This document shows, one piece after another, positions 1 through 7,697 of a stretch of 64,000 nt of DNA. Source of the stretch: Chitinophagaceae bacterium (GTDB lineage Bacteria; Bacteroidota; Bacteroidia; Chitinophagales; Chitinophagaceae); NCBI GenBank assembly GCA_016710745.1, contig JADJVB010000010.1, positions 1,612,001 through 1,676,000 of the forward strand, in the 5' to 3' direction. Position 1 is the stretch's first letter. The number at the start of each line of letters is the position of its first letter. A model generated the notes under the pieces. The model saw only the letters and a list, made by a program, of their open reading frames with translations. It did not search any database and was not told the origin of the DNA. The translations under genes were made by a program, and so were the position numbers.

Positions 1-1002
1 GCTTAGGTAACCTTCCATGATAATTTGTCCGGCCAGGGTACCGGTAACAGTACTGCTTTGTCCGGCGGCGATCAATGCAACGGCAAATAGAACGGGCGCA
101 ACATTTCCTAAAAATTCGGGCAATAACCGGTGCGCTTCTTTGATTTCCGCTACGCCGGCATTGGGCGTATTAAAAAATACTGAAGCCGCCACCACCAGGA
201 TAGCGGCATTTACAAAAAACGCCAGGTTTAATGCGATCGTTGTATCAATCCGGTTAAATTTAATGGCTTGCCTGATTCCGGCATCAGTTCGATCTATTTT
301 TCGGGTTTGCACCAACGCGGAATGGAGATACAAATTATGTGGCATCACCGTGGCGCCAATGATTCCAATGGCTATGTACAGGGCGTCATCATTCATCATA
401 GACGGAATAAAACCCGTTGCCAATTCGCCCATATCGGGTTTGGCCAGGATAATTTCTACCAGGAACGAAATGCCAATTATCGCTACCAGCGTCATAATAA
501 ATGCCTCCATTTTACGAATGCCCAAACGCTGCAGATAAAGTAATAAAAAGGTATCAAGCACGGTGATCGAAACACCCCAGATCAGGGGTAAACCGGTTAA
601 TAGTTGTATACCGATGGCCATTCCCAAAACCTCGGCCAGGTCGCAGGCGGCAATCGCAATTTCGGCAAGCAGGTACAATACAAAATTAACGGCTTTCGGG
701 TAGGTTTCCCGGTTAGCCTGGGCGAGGTCTCTTCCCCGCACAATACCTAAACGTGCCGAAAGGCCCTGCAAGAGCAACGCCATCAGGTTACTCATTAATA
801 AAACCCAGATCAGCGAGTAGCCGAATTTACTTCCACCGGCCAGGTCGGTAGCCCAGTTGCCCGGATCCATGTAGCCCACACTGACCAGGTAAGCCGGGCC
901 TAAAAATGAAAATATCCGCCTCCAGCCGGTTTTTTTGATCGTTGTATCAACCGATCCGTGCACTTCGCTTAAAGAGGTATCGTTATGTTGATTACTGAAC
1001 AT
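1..1002 (-). CDS. mntH: Nramp-family divalent metal (Mn2+/Fe2+) transporter, 3' end cut by window edge
   Basis: Inner-membrane proton-coupled importer of Mn2+ or Fe2+. The reverse strand is open from an ATG at 1002 to the window edge, giving 334 residues without the C-terminus. The two Nramp metal-site motifs are present: DPGN at residues 46-49 (TM1) and MPH at 220-222 (TM6, followed by NLYLHSALVQTR). Strongly hydrophobic helices alternate with short loops. The ATG lies inside the 3' end of mntR (11-base overlap), so the two are almost certainly co-transcribed and translationally coupled, with the regulator first. The DtxR-type regulator suggests control by Mn2+. The preferred metal in vivo cannot be read from the sequence. 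Confidence 0.93.
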   Translation of the reverse strand, partial: MFSNQHNDTSLSEVHGSVDTTIKKTGWRRIFSFLGPAYLVSVGYMDPGNWATDLAGGSKFGYSLIWVLLMSNLMALLLQGLSARLGIVRGRDLAQANRETYPKAVNFVLYLLAEIAIAACDLAEVLGMAIGIQLLTGLPLIWGVSITVLDTFLLLYLQRLGIRKMEAFIMTLVAIIGISFLVEIILAKPDMGELATGFIPSMMNDDALYIAIGIIGATVMPHNLYLHSALVQTRKIDRTDAGIRQAIKFNRIDTTIALNLAFFVNAAILVVAASVFFNTPNAGVAEIKEAHRLLPEFLGNVAPVLFAVALIAAGQSSTVTGTLAGQIIMEGYLS

Positions 1003-1654
1003 CGTGTACAAAAACGTTTTTTGCTACCTGTTCGCTGATGATGCAGGCATTGCGATGTAAAACTTTTATTTCCAAAGAACCATCAAATTCAAAACGCTTT
1101 AAAACGGAGATCGGGGTGCCTAATGCAATATGATAATGTTTCAGCATATCCAGCATTTCTGCCGATTGGTTACCAACCGAACTCACCGTTACTATTTTCT
1201 TAAGCGGAATCGTACCCAGGTTCTGTTGATTGATCACTGGTATTTTTCCATTTCTGTCAGGGATCGGGTCCCCATGTGGGTCAAAAGACGGGTTACCTAA
1301 AAAATTATCAAGTCGTTGAACCAGTTCTTCACTGCTGATATGTTCCAGCTCCTCTGCGATCGCATGTACCTTATCCCAGTCGAATTGTAATTTTTCTACC
1401 AGGAAGTATTCCCAGAGCCGGTGCTTTCGAACAACATCCAAAGCGGCTTTTTTTCCTGCTTCATTTAGTTTGAAACCTTTGTATTTTTCATACTGCAGCA
1501 GTTTCTTGGTTTTTAATTTTTTAAGCATATCGGTTACCGATGCTGCCCTGGTTTGCATTTCTGCAGCCAGCGAATTGGTATTGACCAATCCTGTTTCCTG
1601 TTGCAGGTGGTAGATACGCTTGATGTAATTTTCTTCGCTAACGGTATAACTCAT
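992..1654 (-). CDS. mntR: DtxR/MntR-family metal-dependent transcriptional repressor
   Basis: Metal-activated repressor of 220 residues: N-terminal winged helix (about 1-65), dimerisation/metal-binding helices (about 66-140) and a C-terminal FeoA/SH3-like domain (about 150-220). Candidate metal ligands H78, E82, H97, E101, E104 and H105 line up, offset by one, with DtxR H79, E83, H98, C102, E105 and H106. Glu replacing the DtxR cysteine is the arrangement known from Mn-responsive MntR, so Mn2+ is the likelier co-repressor (inference). It overlaps mntH by 11 bases. A palindrome covers its own -7 promoter element, implying autorepression of the mntR-mntH pair. Confidence 0.9.
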   Translation of the reverse strand: MSYTVSEENYIKRIYHLQQETGLVNTNSLAAEMQTRAASVTDMLKKLKTKKLLQYEKYKGFKLNEAGKKAALDVVRKHRLWEYFLVEKLQFDWDKVHAIAEELEHISSEELVQRLDNFLGNPSFDPHGDPIPDRNGKIPVINQQNLGTIPLKKIVTVSSVGNQSAEMLDMLKHYHIALGTPISVLKRFEFDGSLEIKVLHRNACIISEQVAKNVFVHDVQ

Positions 1655-1671
1655 AGTGGTTGAAAATAAAA

Positions 1672-1710
1672 TTTAGACAAATCTAAAAATATTATTCCTT
1701 AAATCCAAAA
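1672..1710 (-). promoter_or_regulatory. mntR-mntH promoter with overlapping DtxR-type operator
   Basis: On the reverse strand, TTTTG (1710-1706) is followed after 20 bases by TAGATTTG (1685-1678), an exact match to the Bacteroidota -7 consensus TAnnTTTG. The -7 element sits inside a perfect inverted repeat at 1672-1687 (TTTAGA, 4-base spacer, TCTAAA). The arms resemble AT-rich DtxR-family operators. A repressor bound here would block the -7 element directly. Binding by this MntR is inferred. Confidence 0.75.
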
Positions 1711-1769
1711 TATTCATTTTCTATGTAGGGAAAAGAAACTATCTGTAATTTGTACTTAAAATAAACACC

Positions 1770-2156
1770 ATGAAACTAAAAATCAGTTCCGGGTCGCCCT
1801 GGGAAGATATCGTTGGCTATTCAAGGGCAGTACGGGTGGGTAATATTATTGAAGTGGCTGGTACCACCGCCATGGATGGCGAAACCCTGATAGGGAAAGG
1901 AGATGTGTATAAGCAAACACAGTTCATCCTTAAAAAAATAGAAAAAGCACTACACGAAGCCGGAGCCGGTATGAATGATGTGGTTCGAACTAGGATGTTT
2001 ATAACTGATATATCGCTTTGGGAGCAGGCGGGCAGGGCACATGGCGAATTTTTTATCAACAGTAAGCCGGTTTCCACCATGATTGAAGTTTCGCGCCTGA
2101 TACATGAAGATCTATGGATCGAAATTGAGGCAACCGCCATACTGGAAATTGAATAA
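1770..2156 (+). CDS. Rid family (YjgF/YER057c/UK114) protein lacking the RidA arginine
   Basis: A 128-residue single-domain protein of the homotrimeric chorismate-mutase-like Rid fold; the C-terminal block IEVSRL...WIEIEATA is typical. RidA proper hydrolyses reactive enamine/imine intermediates using an arginine (R105 in E. coli RidA, in PARSCVEV). Here the aligned segment is PVSTMIEV, placing S102 at that position, so canonical imine deaminase activity is doubtful and this probably belongs to one of the Rid subfamilies without that Arg. It stands alone between mntR and the phosphorylase gene, with no pathway context. The ATG is preceded by an A-rich stretch. Confidence 0.85.
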   Translation: MKLKISSGSPWEDIVGYSRAVRVGNIIEVAGTTAMDGETLIGKGDVYKQTQFILKKIEKALHEAGAGMNDVVRTRMFITDISLWEQAGRAHGEFFINSKPVSTMIEVSRLIHEDLWIEIEATAILEIE

Positions 2157-2228
2157 TGTGTATTAATTACATAACATTTTCTCTGATTTTTGCCTTAATA
2201 TTGCGACTCAAATCAATTTTAACCCATT

Positions 2229-3881
2229 ATGAGTTTTACACCTTTTAAAGTACCCTATCCGGTAGATGAGCAGTATGGTAAGCGCGTTGCCTATTTTTCA
2301 ATGGAGTTTGCGATCAGTCAGCCTTTAAAAATTTACAGTGGCGGTTTGGGATTTTTGAGCGGTTCGCATATGCGCAGCGCGTACGAACTTCGCCAGAATT
2401 TGGTTGGTATTGGAATTTTGTGGAAATACGGTTACTACGACCAGGCCCGAAACCAGGATCAAACACTGCAGGTACAATGGAACGAAAAAATTTACAATTT
2501 TCTTGAAGACACGGGAATAAAATTTCAGATAGATATTCATGAGCACCCGGTTTGGGTTAAAGTAATGTATTTAAATCCCGAAACTTTTAAATCGGCTCCT
2601 TTATTTTTATTGAGCACGGATGTGCCGGAGAACGATTATGTTTCTCAAACCATTACCCACCGTTTGTACGACGCCAATGTGGCTACCAAAGTGGCCCAGT
2701 TTATTTTGTTGGGTGTTGGCGGTGCTAAATTGATGGATGAATTAAATTTCAATCCGGATCTGTATCACATGAATGAAGCACATGCGGCGAGTGCCATTTT
2801 TTACCTGCACAGGAAATTCGGCAATAAGGAAGACGTGAAAAAACACCTCGTTTTTACCACCCATACGCCCGAAGAAGCCGGTAATGAAAAGCACGATATT
2901 CACCTTTGTGAGAAAATGGGATATTTCTGCGGGATGAAACTGGAGGATGTTAGAAAATTGACCGGTATGGAAGGAGATCTGTTTAATCATTCCCTGGCCG
3001 CTTTGCGAATGGCCAAATTAGCAAATGGCGTAAGTCAGCTACACGGCGAGGTTAGCCGTGAACTATGGAAAAAGTACGATGGTATTTGCGAAATAAAAGC
3101 GATTACAAATGCACAGAACTGGCACTATTGGGCCGATAAGCAATTGTATCGTTTTATGGATGCCCACAACGAAGATGGATTTATTGATCGGAAACGATAT
3201 TTAAAGAAACGGGCTTTTGACCTGGTGGCCGACCAAACAGGCAAATTATTAGATCCAGATGTATTCACCATTGTTTGGGCCAGGCGTTTTGCCGGTTATA
3301 AAAGAGCTGAGTTATTAACCCGGGATGAAGACCGGTTTGAAGCGCTGCTGAATAATCCAAAATACCCGGTTCAGATCATCTGGGCCGGAAAGCCCTACCC
3401 GGTTGATTACCCGGCGATCAGCGATTTTAACATGCTGGTGCATTTGAGTAAAAAATACGACAATGTAGCTGTTTGTATTGGCTATGAATTAAACCTGAGT
3501 AAACGATTGAAACAAGGATCGGATCTTTGGTTAAATAATCCGCGTGTACCCCGTGAGGCCAGTGGTACCAGCGGTATGACGGCAGCCATGAACGGATCTG
3601 TTAATTGCAGTACGCACGATGGCTGGATCTGCGAATTCATAAACCATGGTAATAACGGCTTTGTGGTTCCTCCGGTTGACTATGAAAATATGAGTGTGCA
3701 TGAGCAGGATGAATACGACCTGAATAAACTCTATGAGATCCTGGAAAATCAGGTTTTGCCTTTGTATTATGATAATCCGGAAGTATGGCGCGAGATAACC
3801 AAGAATGGAATGAATGATGTTCGCTGGCAGTTCGACAGTAACCGAATGGCAAAAGAATACTACGAAATTTTATACAAATAA
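2229..3881 (+). CDS. Short GT35 alpha-glucan phosphorylase-family protein without the PLP lysine
   Basis: 550 residues, against about 800 for classical glycogen phosphorylases; it matches the short alpha-glucan phosphorylase group. Recognisable blocks are VAYFSMEFAIS and YSGGLG.LSG near the N-terminus, HMNEAHAA around residue 180, WARRFAGYKR around 355, and PREASGTSGM near 441-450. In phosphorylases the last block continues with a lysine (GTGNMK) that holds the PLP cofactor. Here the codon is ACG, T451. The protein is otherwise intact, so it may be a divergent member whose activity cannot be assumed. No glycogen synthase or debranching gene is adjacent. A near-consensus -7 element (TAATATTG, 2196-2203) precedes it. 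Confidence 0.85.
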   Translation: MSFTPFKVPYPVDEQYGKRVAYFSMEFAISQPLKIYSGGLGFLSGSHMRSAYELRQNLVGIGILWKYGYYDQARNQDQTLQVQWNEKIYNFLEDTGIKFQIDIHEHPVWVKVMYLNPETFKSAPLFLLSTDVPENDYVSQTITHRLYDANVATKVAQFILLGVGGAKLMDELNFNPDLYHMNEAHAASAIFYLHRKFGNKEDVKKHLVFTTHTPEEAGNEKHDIHLCEKMGYFCGMKLEDVRKLTGMEGDLFNHSLAALRMAKLANGVSQLHGEVSRELWKKYDGICEIKAITNAQNWHYWADKQLYRFMDAHNEDGFIDRKRYLKKRAFDLVADQTGKLLDPDVFTIVWARRFAGYKRAELLTRDEDRFEALLNNPKYPVQIIWAGKPYPVDYPAISDFNMLVHLSKKYDNVAVCIGYELNLSKRLKQGSDLWLNNPRVPREASGTSGMTAAMNGSVNCSTHDGWICEFINHGNNGFVVPPVDYENMSVHEQDEYDLNKLYEILENQVLPLYYDNPEVWREITKNGMNDVRWQFDSNRMAKEYYEILYK

Positions 3882-3888
3882 TTTATAC

Positions 3889-3915
3889 AACATCCCTGCA
3901 ATACCGGGATGTTTT
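3889..3915 (+). terminator. Weak intrinsic terminator after the phosphorylase gene
   Basis: Perfect 8-bp stem AACATCCC/GGGATGTT (3889-3896 and 3906-3913) with a 9-base loop and a short TTTT run. It lies just after the stop at 3881 and before the thioesterase start at 3939. The T tract is short, so termination may be partial. Confidence 0.55.
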
Positions 3916-3938
3916 ACTGTAAATAATATTGGCCTCCC

Positions 3939-4370
3939 ATGCAGGTGTACTCAAAAAAAATTGAAATTCGCTGGGCCGACCTGGATCCAAATTTTCACGT
4001 GCTGCATTCGAAGTACTACGACTTTGGGGCGTATTGCCGCATGGCCTTTTTAACCGAACATGGGATAACACCGGCCTTGATGGCTGCTGAAAATATAGGT
4101 CCGATCATTTTCAGAGAAGAGTGCCTGTTTAAAAGAGAAATAAAATTTGGCGATACCGTAACGGTTTTTTTAAAACTCAGTAAATGTAGTGAGGATGGCA
4201 GCCGGTGGTCGATGGTGCACGAACTCTGGACAAATACCGATACATTGGCTGCGCTGATTACGATCGATGGTGCCTGGATGGATACCCAATTGCGTAAACT
4301 TATCGTACCACCCGAGATATGCTACCTGGGTTTGAACCAGATCCCCAAAACAGAAAATTTTAACAAATAA
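3939..4370 (+). CDS. Acyl-CoA thioesterase, hotdog fold (YbgC/4HBT-like)
   Basis: A 143-residue single hotdog-domain protein. The N-terminal block RWADLDPNFHVLHSKYYDF carries the conserved Asp and the N..H...Y pattern of 4-hydroxybenzoyl-CoA thioesterase/YbgC-type enzymes, which hydrolyse acyl-CoA thioesters in the cytoplasm. Substrate unknown. There is no signal peptide. A weak terminator separates it from the phosphorylase gene. The ATG at 3939 places the first beta strand (VYSKKIEIRWAD) correctly. Confidence 0.82.
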   Translation: MQVYSKKIEIRWADLDPNFHVLHSKYYDFGAYCRMAFLTEHGITPALMAAENIGPIIFREECLFKREIKFGDTVTVFLKLSKCSEDGSRWSMVHELWTNTDTLAALITIDGAWMDTQLRKLIVPPEICYLGLNQIPKTENFNK

Positions 4371-4443
4371 GTTTTTGAAAATGTGGTGCGGATGACAGCA
4401 CGGCCAGCGCTTAACCTGTACCTTTATTGTTAATTATGATGTC

Positions 4444-5040
4444 ATGAAAATAAATATTCCTGTTTTTGCATTGTTACTTTTTACAGGTTCCATAGCTTTT
4501 GCGCAAAATGAAACCGTTTATCCCGAAGGCTTAAAAGTGGGGGATATGGCACCTGATTTTTCGGGCAAGGACCAGCATGGTAACAATTTCAAACTTGACA
4601 GTGCTCTGCTTAAAGGTGATGTGGTCATGCTTTTTTACAGGGGGCAATGGTGTCCTTATTGTAAAAAACAACTGAGTCATTTTGCAGATTCTTTGCAGTT
4701 GGTTACGGCAAAAGGGGCGACTGTTTTGGCGATCACACCCGAAACACCTGAGAATATAAAATTGACTGTTGAAAAAACCGGTTCTTCATTTCCAATCCTG
4801 GAAGACAAAGGCCTGGCCATCATGAAAGCGTATAAGGTTAATTTTGCCGTTGACGAAGGAACCGTGGTACGATACAAGGGATACGGTATAGATTTTGACA
4901 AAAATAACGGCGACAATGGTGCTAACCTGCCCGTACCGGCCACCTACATTATCGGGAAGGATAAAAAAATAAAATTTGCATTTTTTAATACCGACTACAA
5001 AAAACGGGCTTCGGTACAGGATATCCTGGATAGTCTTTAA
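4444..5040 (+). CDS. Secreted AhpC/TSA-type thioredoxin-fold protein (peroxiredoxin-like)
   Basis: 198 residues with a Sec signal peptide (hydrophobic segment ending SIAFAQ, cleavage near residue 20), so it acts in the periplasm. The AhpC/TSA redoxin domain follows: VGDMAPDFSGKDQHG, then the active site YRGQWCPYC with C70 and C73 in a CxxC pair. This suggests peroxiredoxin (BCP/PrxQ-like) or thiol-disulfide reductase activity. The late block PVPATYIIGKDKKIKFAF contains the cis-proline region. TACCTTTA (4419-4426) is a near-consensus -7 element. A strong terminator follows at 5058. Confidence 0.85.
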   Translation: MKINIPVFALLLFTGSIAFAQNETVYPEGLKVGDMAPDFSGKDQHGNNFKLDSALLKGDVVMLFYRGQWCPYCKKQLSHFADSLQLVTAKGATVLAITPETPENIKLTVEKTGSSFPILEDKGLAIMKAYKVNFAVDEGTVVRYKGYGIDFDKNNGDNGANLPVPATYIIGKDKKIKFAFFNTDYKKRASVQDILDSL

Positions 5041-5057
5041 TAAAATTATTTACAGCG

Positions 5058-5094
5058 AAGTGTTGCAAAAAATTAACTTTGCAACACTTTTTTT
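5058..5094 (+). terminator. Strong intrinsic terminator abutting the next start codon
   Basis: Perfect 12-bp stem AAGTGTTGCAAA/TTTGCAACACTT (5058-5069 and 5078-5089) with an 8-base loop and a T run to 5094. The MFS gene's ATG starts at 5095, so the terminator occupies the whole intergenic space. Confidence 0.85.
5074..5081 (+). promoter_or_regulatory. -7 promoter element of the MFS gene, embedded in the terminator
   Basis: TAACTTTG is an exact TAnnTTTG match lying in the loop and right arm of the 5058-5094 hairpin. Initiation about 5-7 bases downstream would leave a leader of only about 8 bases before the ATG at 5095, with no room for a ribosome binding site. No clear -33 element. Confidence 0.5.
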
Positions 5095-6321
5095 ATGCTG
5101 TCAGCCACCATTAATTTATATAAAAACGCATATACGGGTTTAAACCGGCGCATGTGGCTGCTTTCGCTGGTGATGTTTATTAATCGCAGCGGAACCATGG
5201 TATTGCCTTTCATGACCTTATATTGTAAACATATTGGTTACAGTACGCGGCAGGCAGGCCTTGTTGTTGCCGTTTATGGTATTGGCTCATTAGTGGGCGC
5301 CTTTTTGGGTGGTAAGATCAGTGATCGGTTTGGTTTTTATTATACACAGTTTTTTGCCTTGTTCTGCGGTGGCATTTTGTTTATGGTTTTGGGCCAGATG
5401 ACTACCTATGTTTCCATCTGTGTTTGTACATTTTTTCTGAGTATGGTTAATGAATCATTCAGGCCCGCAAATGCAACAGCCATTGCATTCTACAGTACCG
5501 TTAAGAACCGCACACAGGCTTTCTCAATTGTTCGGCTGGCCATTAACCTGGGATGGGGATTTGGCGGAGCGCTGGGCGGGATATTGGCATCTATTAATTA
5601 TCATTTGCTTTTTTGGGTTGATGGGTTTACCAACATCACCGCGTCCTTTTTATTGATTTGGCTGCTACCCAAAGTGAGCCTGGCTCAGCAACAAAACCTA
5701 ACGGTTGCCCCTGGCGAAAAAATAAGAATAAAAACAAGACCCGCCTATGCCGACAAGGTTTTTCTGTATTTTATTGCACTGCAAATTTTGTTTTCGATTT
5801 GCTTTTTTCAACTGTTTACCACTATACCCTTGTACTTTAAAGAGAAACTTTTTATAAACGAATTCTGGATAGGGATATTAATGGCAATGTCCGGTGTACT
5901 TATCGTGTTATTTGAGATGGTGATCGTATTTAAACTGGAAGGGAGCAGGCCTTACCTCAGGTTAATAGCCTATGGCACAACGATCGTGGCTTTATCTTTT
6001 TTTGTGCTCAACGTGCCTTTTATTCACGGGTTTGCTATCGCTGCTGTTTCCATGGTTTTAATCACGATCGGAGAAATGGTGGCCATGCCTTTTATGAATT
6101 CCTTTTATATTTCCCGAAGTACCGAAGGTAACAGGGGCCAATACGCAGCTTATTATACTATGGCCTGGAGTACAGCACAGGTTGTAGGTAGTGCCAGCGG
6201 AACCCAAATCGCCTATGCCATCGGATTTAATAATTTATGGTGGATCATTGGCGGCATTTGCCTGTTAACAGCTATGGGGTACAATAGATTACTCAGTAAA
6301 AACCGGTCAGGTTATTTATAA
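5095..6321 (+). CDS. MFS transporter, drug/sugar efflux type
   Basis: 408 residues, about 12 transmembrane segments. The major facilitator loop 2-3 signature is present (GGKISDRFGFYY, about residues 79-90). Substrate unknown; general resemblance is to DHA1-type efflux pumps. It is isolated from the upstream gene by a terminator, has its own -7 element within that terminator, and its 3' end overlaps the convergent gene at 6312 by 10 bases. If the 5' boundary is wrong, the next in-frame Met (MWLL, residue 20) is a possible alternative start. Confidence 0.85.
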   Translation: MLSATINLYKNAYTGLNRRMWLLSLVMFINRSGTMVLPFMTLYCKHIGYSTRQAGLVVAVYGIGSLVGAFLGGKISDRFGFYYTQFFALFCGGILFMVLGQMTTYVSICVCTFFLSMVNESFRPANATAIAFYSTVKNRTQAFSIVRLAINLGWGFGGALGGILASINYHLLFWVDGFTNITASFLLIWLLPKVSLAQQQNLTVAPGEKIRIKTRPAYADKVFLYFIALQILFSICFFQLFTTIPLYFKEKLFINEFWIGILMAMSGVLIVLFEMVIVFKLEGSRPYLRLIAYGTTIVALSFFVLNVPFIHGFAIAAVSMVLITIGEMVAMPFMNSFYISRSTEGNRGQYAAYYTMAWSTAQVVGSASGTQIAYAIGFNNLWWIIGGICLLTAMGYNRLLSKNRSGYL

Positions 6322-7172
6322 ACGCTGACCGTATTTGTTTTTGCACTGATTGGCATATCCTGACCCATCATCTGAAAAGTGCCCGAAATATCGGCCACTG
6401 CCGTTCTTTTCTTAACCAATCCTGTTTTGATATCGGATATGATCTCACCGGTAGTTTTGGTGTTGGTTTTAATTTCAAATTCCATTTCCATGAAATTGAG
6501 TTTATTAACCGCCGACGCAATGGCATCTAAAAGTACAACCGCTTCATCATTTGTTTGAGATTTGAGTGTATACCTGCGTATTATTTTCATATCTTTTTCG
6601 GCCGTCGTAGCCGCCCAGCTATCGCCGGTTTTTTTGCCTGCCGGGATTACCTGAAAAGCCGAAGCAACGATGGCGTCGTCCGAATTATCAGAGAACATCT
6701 TCATTAAATCACCGGCAGCGCTCGATTCATCGGCATCGGCTTTCTTTGCCTTTTTCTTTTCACTAACCGGTAAGCCGGTGCGGTTGTCAATAACGATGTC
6801 AACCGGTTTGTTCAGCCGGTCGTCGAGCATGCCCGCGAATTCTGCATTATTTCCTTCTTTATTTTCGGAATCATAATTGTTCGATTGGCCCATCATGATC
6901 GTATTCAGTTTGAGTCTGGTCAGTGTATTGCTGATGGTATAGTCTGTTGCGGCACTGTTTTTAACTTCCAATGCATTCACGGTGGAGCTGTTACTGGTCA
7001 TTTCTCCACCCATTGATAAACTGGCCTCAATGTCAATGGTGCTTTCAACGGTAAATTTCTGGCCATTAGTAAGCTTAATCGTGCCGTTTTCGGCCTGCAC
7101 GCCTGTTCCGGTTTGGGAAAAGGCGATACCCGAAATACATAAGGTCAGAAAGGCAATAGATAGTCTTTTCAT
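6312..7172 (-). CDS. Secreted DUF6263-like protein of unknown function
   Basis: 286 residues with a Sec signal peptide (MKRLSIAFLTLCISGIAFSQ, cleavage about residue 20), so periplasmic or surface-exposed. The body is beta-rich, with a charged linker (EKKKAKKADADESS) near the middle and repeated 'IKTxTKTTGEIISDIKTG'-like beta strands in the second half. This resembles Bacteroidota DUF6263-type proteins; no catalytic motif was recognised. Its stop overlaps the convergent MFS gene by 10 bases. Confidence 0.7.
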   Translation of the reverse strand: MKRLSIAFLTLCISGIAFSQTGTGVQAENGTIKLTNGQKFTVESTIDIEASLSMGGEMTSNSSTVNALEVKNSAATDYTISNTLTRLKLNTIMMGQSNNYDSENKEGNNAEFAGMLDDRLNKPVDIVIDNRTGLPVSEKKKAKKADADESSAAGDLMKMFSDNSDDAIVASAFQVIPAGKKTGDSWAATTAEKDMKIIRRYTLKSQTNDEAVVLLDAIASAVNKLNFMEMEFEIKTNTKTTGEIISDIKTGLVKKRTAVADISGTFQMMGQDMPISAKTNTVSVYK

Positions 7173-7273
7173 TTTTGTATTTTAGTTAGACAGTGAAATT
7201 ATCAATTAACGCACACTTAAATCGAATTGTTCAGTTATTTTGCAAAAAATTAATGATTTGCTTCAATGGAGGG

Positions 7274-7308
7274 CAAAAAATAAGGGCTATTCAATTAAGA
7301 ACAGCCCT
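7274..7308 (-). terminator. Intrinsic terminator of the cold-shock gene
   Basis: Reverse-strand hairpin AGGGCT/AGCCCT (arms at 7303-7308 and 7283-7288) followed by TTATTTTTTG. It lies 22 bases beyond the stop of the cold-shock gene. Confidence 0.75.
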
Positions 7309-7330
7309 GAAAGGTTTTACGGTTGTGGTT

Positions 7331-7534
7331 TTATTCTACAACTTGTACGTTTACTGCGTTCATTCCTTTTTTGCCTTCCTGCAAATCGAACTCAACGCTG
7401 TCGCCTTCTTTAATATCGCTTATTAATCCACTTACGTGAACGAAAGTTTCTTTGTTTGAGTCATTGTGCTTGATAAAACCGAATCCTTTTTCTGAGTTGA
7501 AAAACTTTACGGTGCCTGTTTGTTTAGTGTCCAT
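7331..7534 (-). CDS. CspA-family cold-shock protein
   Basis: A 67-residue single cold-shock domain that binds single-stranded nucleic acid as an RNA chaperone. The RNP1 motif KGFGFI and the RNP2-like TFVHVS are both visible. The ATG at 7534 (MDTKQTGTVKFF) is chosen over an in-frame ATG 42 codons upstream, because the longer form would add residues not seen in Csp proteins and would span the promoter. TATATTTG at 7570-7563 leaves a leader of about 25 bases. The terminator follows at 7274-7308, so it is monocistronic. Confidence 0.93.
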   Translation of the reverse strand: MDTKQTGTVKFFNSEKGFGFIKHNDSNKETFVHVSGLISDIKEGDSVEFDLQEGKKGMNAVNVQVVE

Positions 7535-7562
7535 TTTAAATTTGTATTGTATTAATAATGTG

Positions 7563-7570
7563 CAAATATA
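7563..7570 (-). promoter_or_regulatory. -7 promoter element of the cold-shock gene
   Basis: TATATTTG on the reverse strand, an exact TAnnTTTG match 28 bases upstream of the chosen start codon. No clear -33 element. Confidence 0.6.
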
Positions 7571-7697
7571 GTGTTTTATTGAAAATTGTGGAATTTTTAT
7601 TATTTGACGGTTTTTCCCTTTGTTTATAGGGCATAAATCTGTAATTTTAATGGTAACCATTGCCTGCCATAATAAACCAGTTTGTTAAATTTTTTTT

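Noticed and set aside
17..538. Rightward open frame of 173 residues at the window start
   Set aside because: It is antisense to the well-supported Nramp gene, whose motifs are on the reverse strand.
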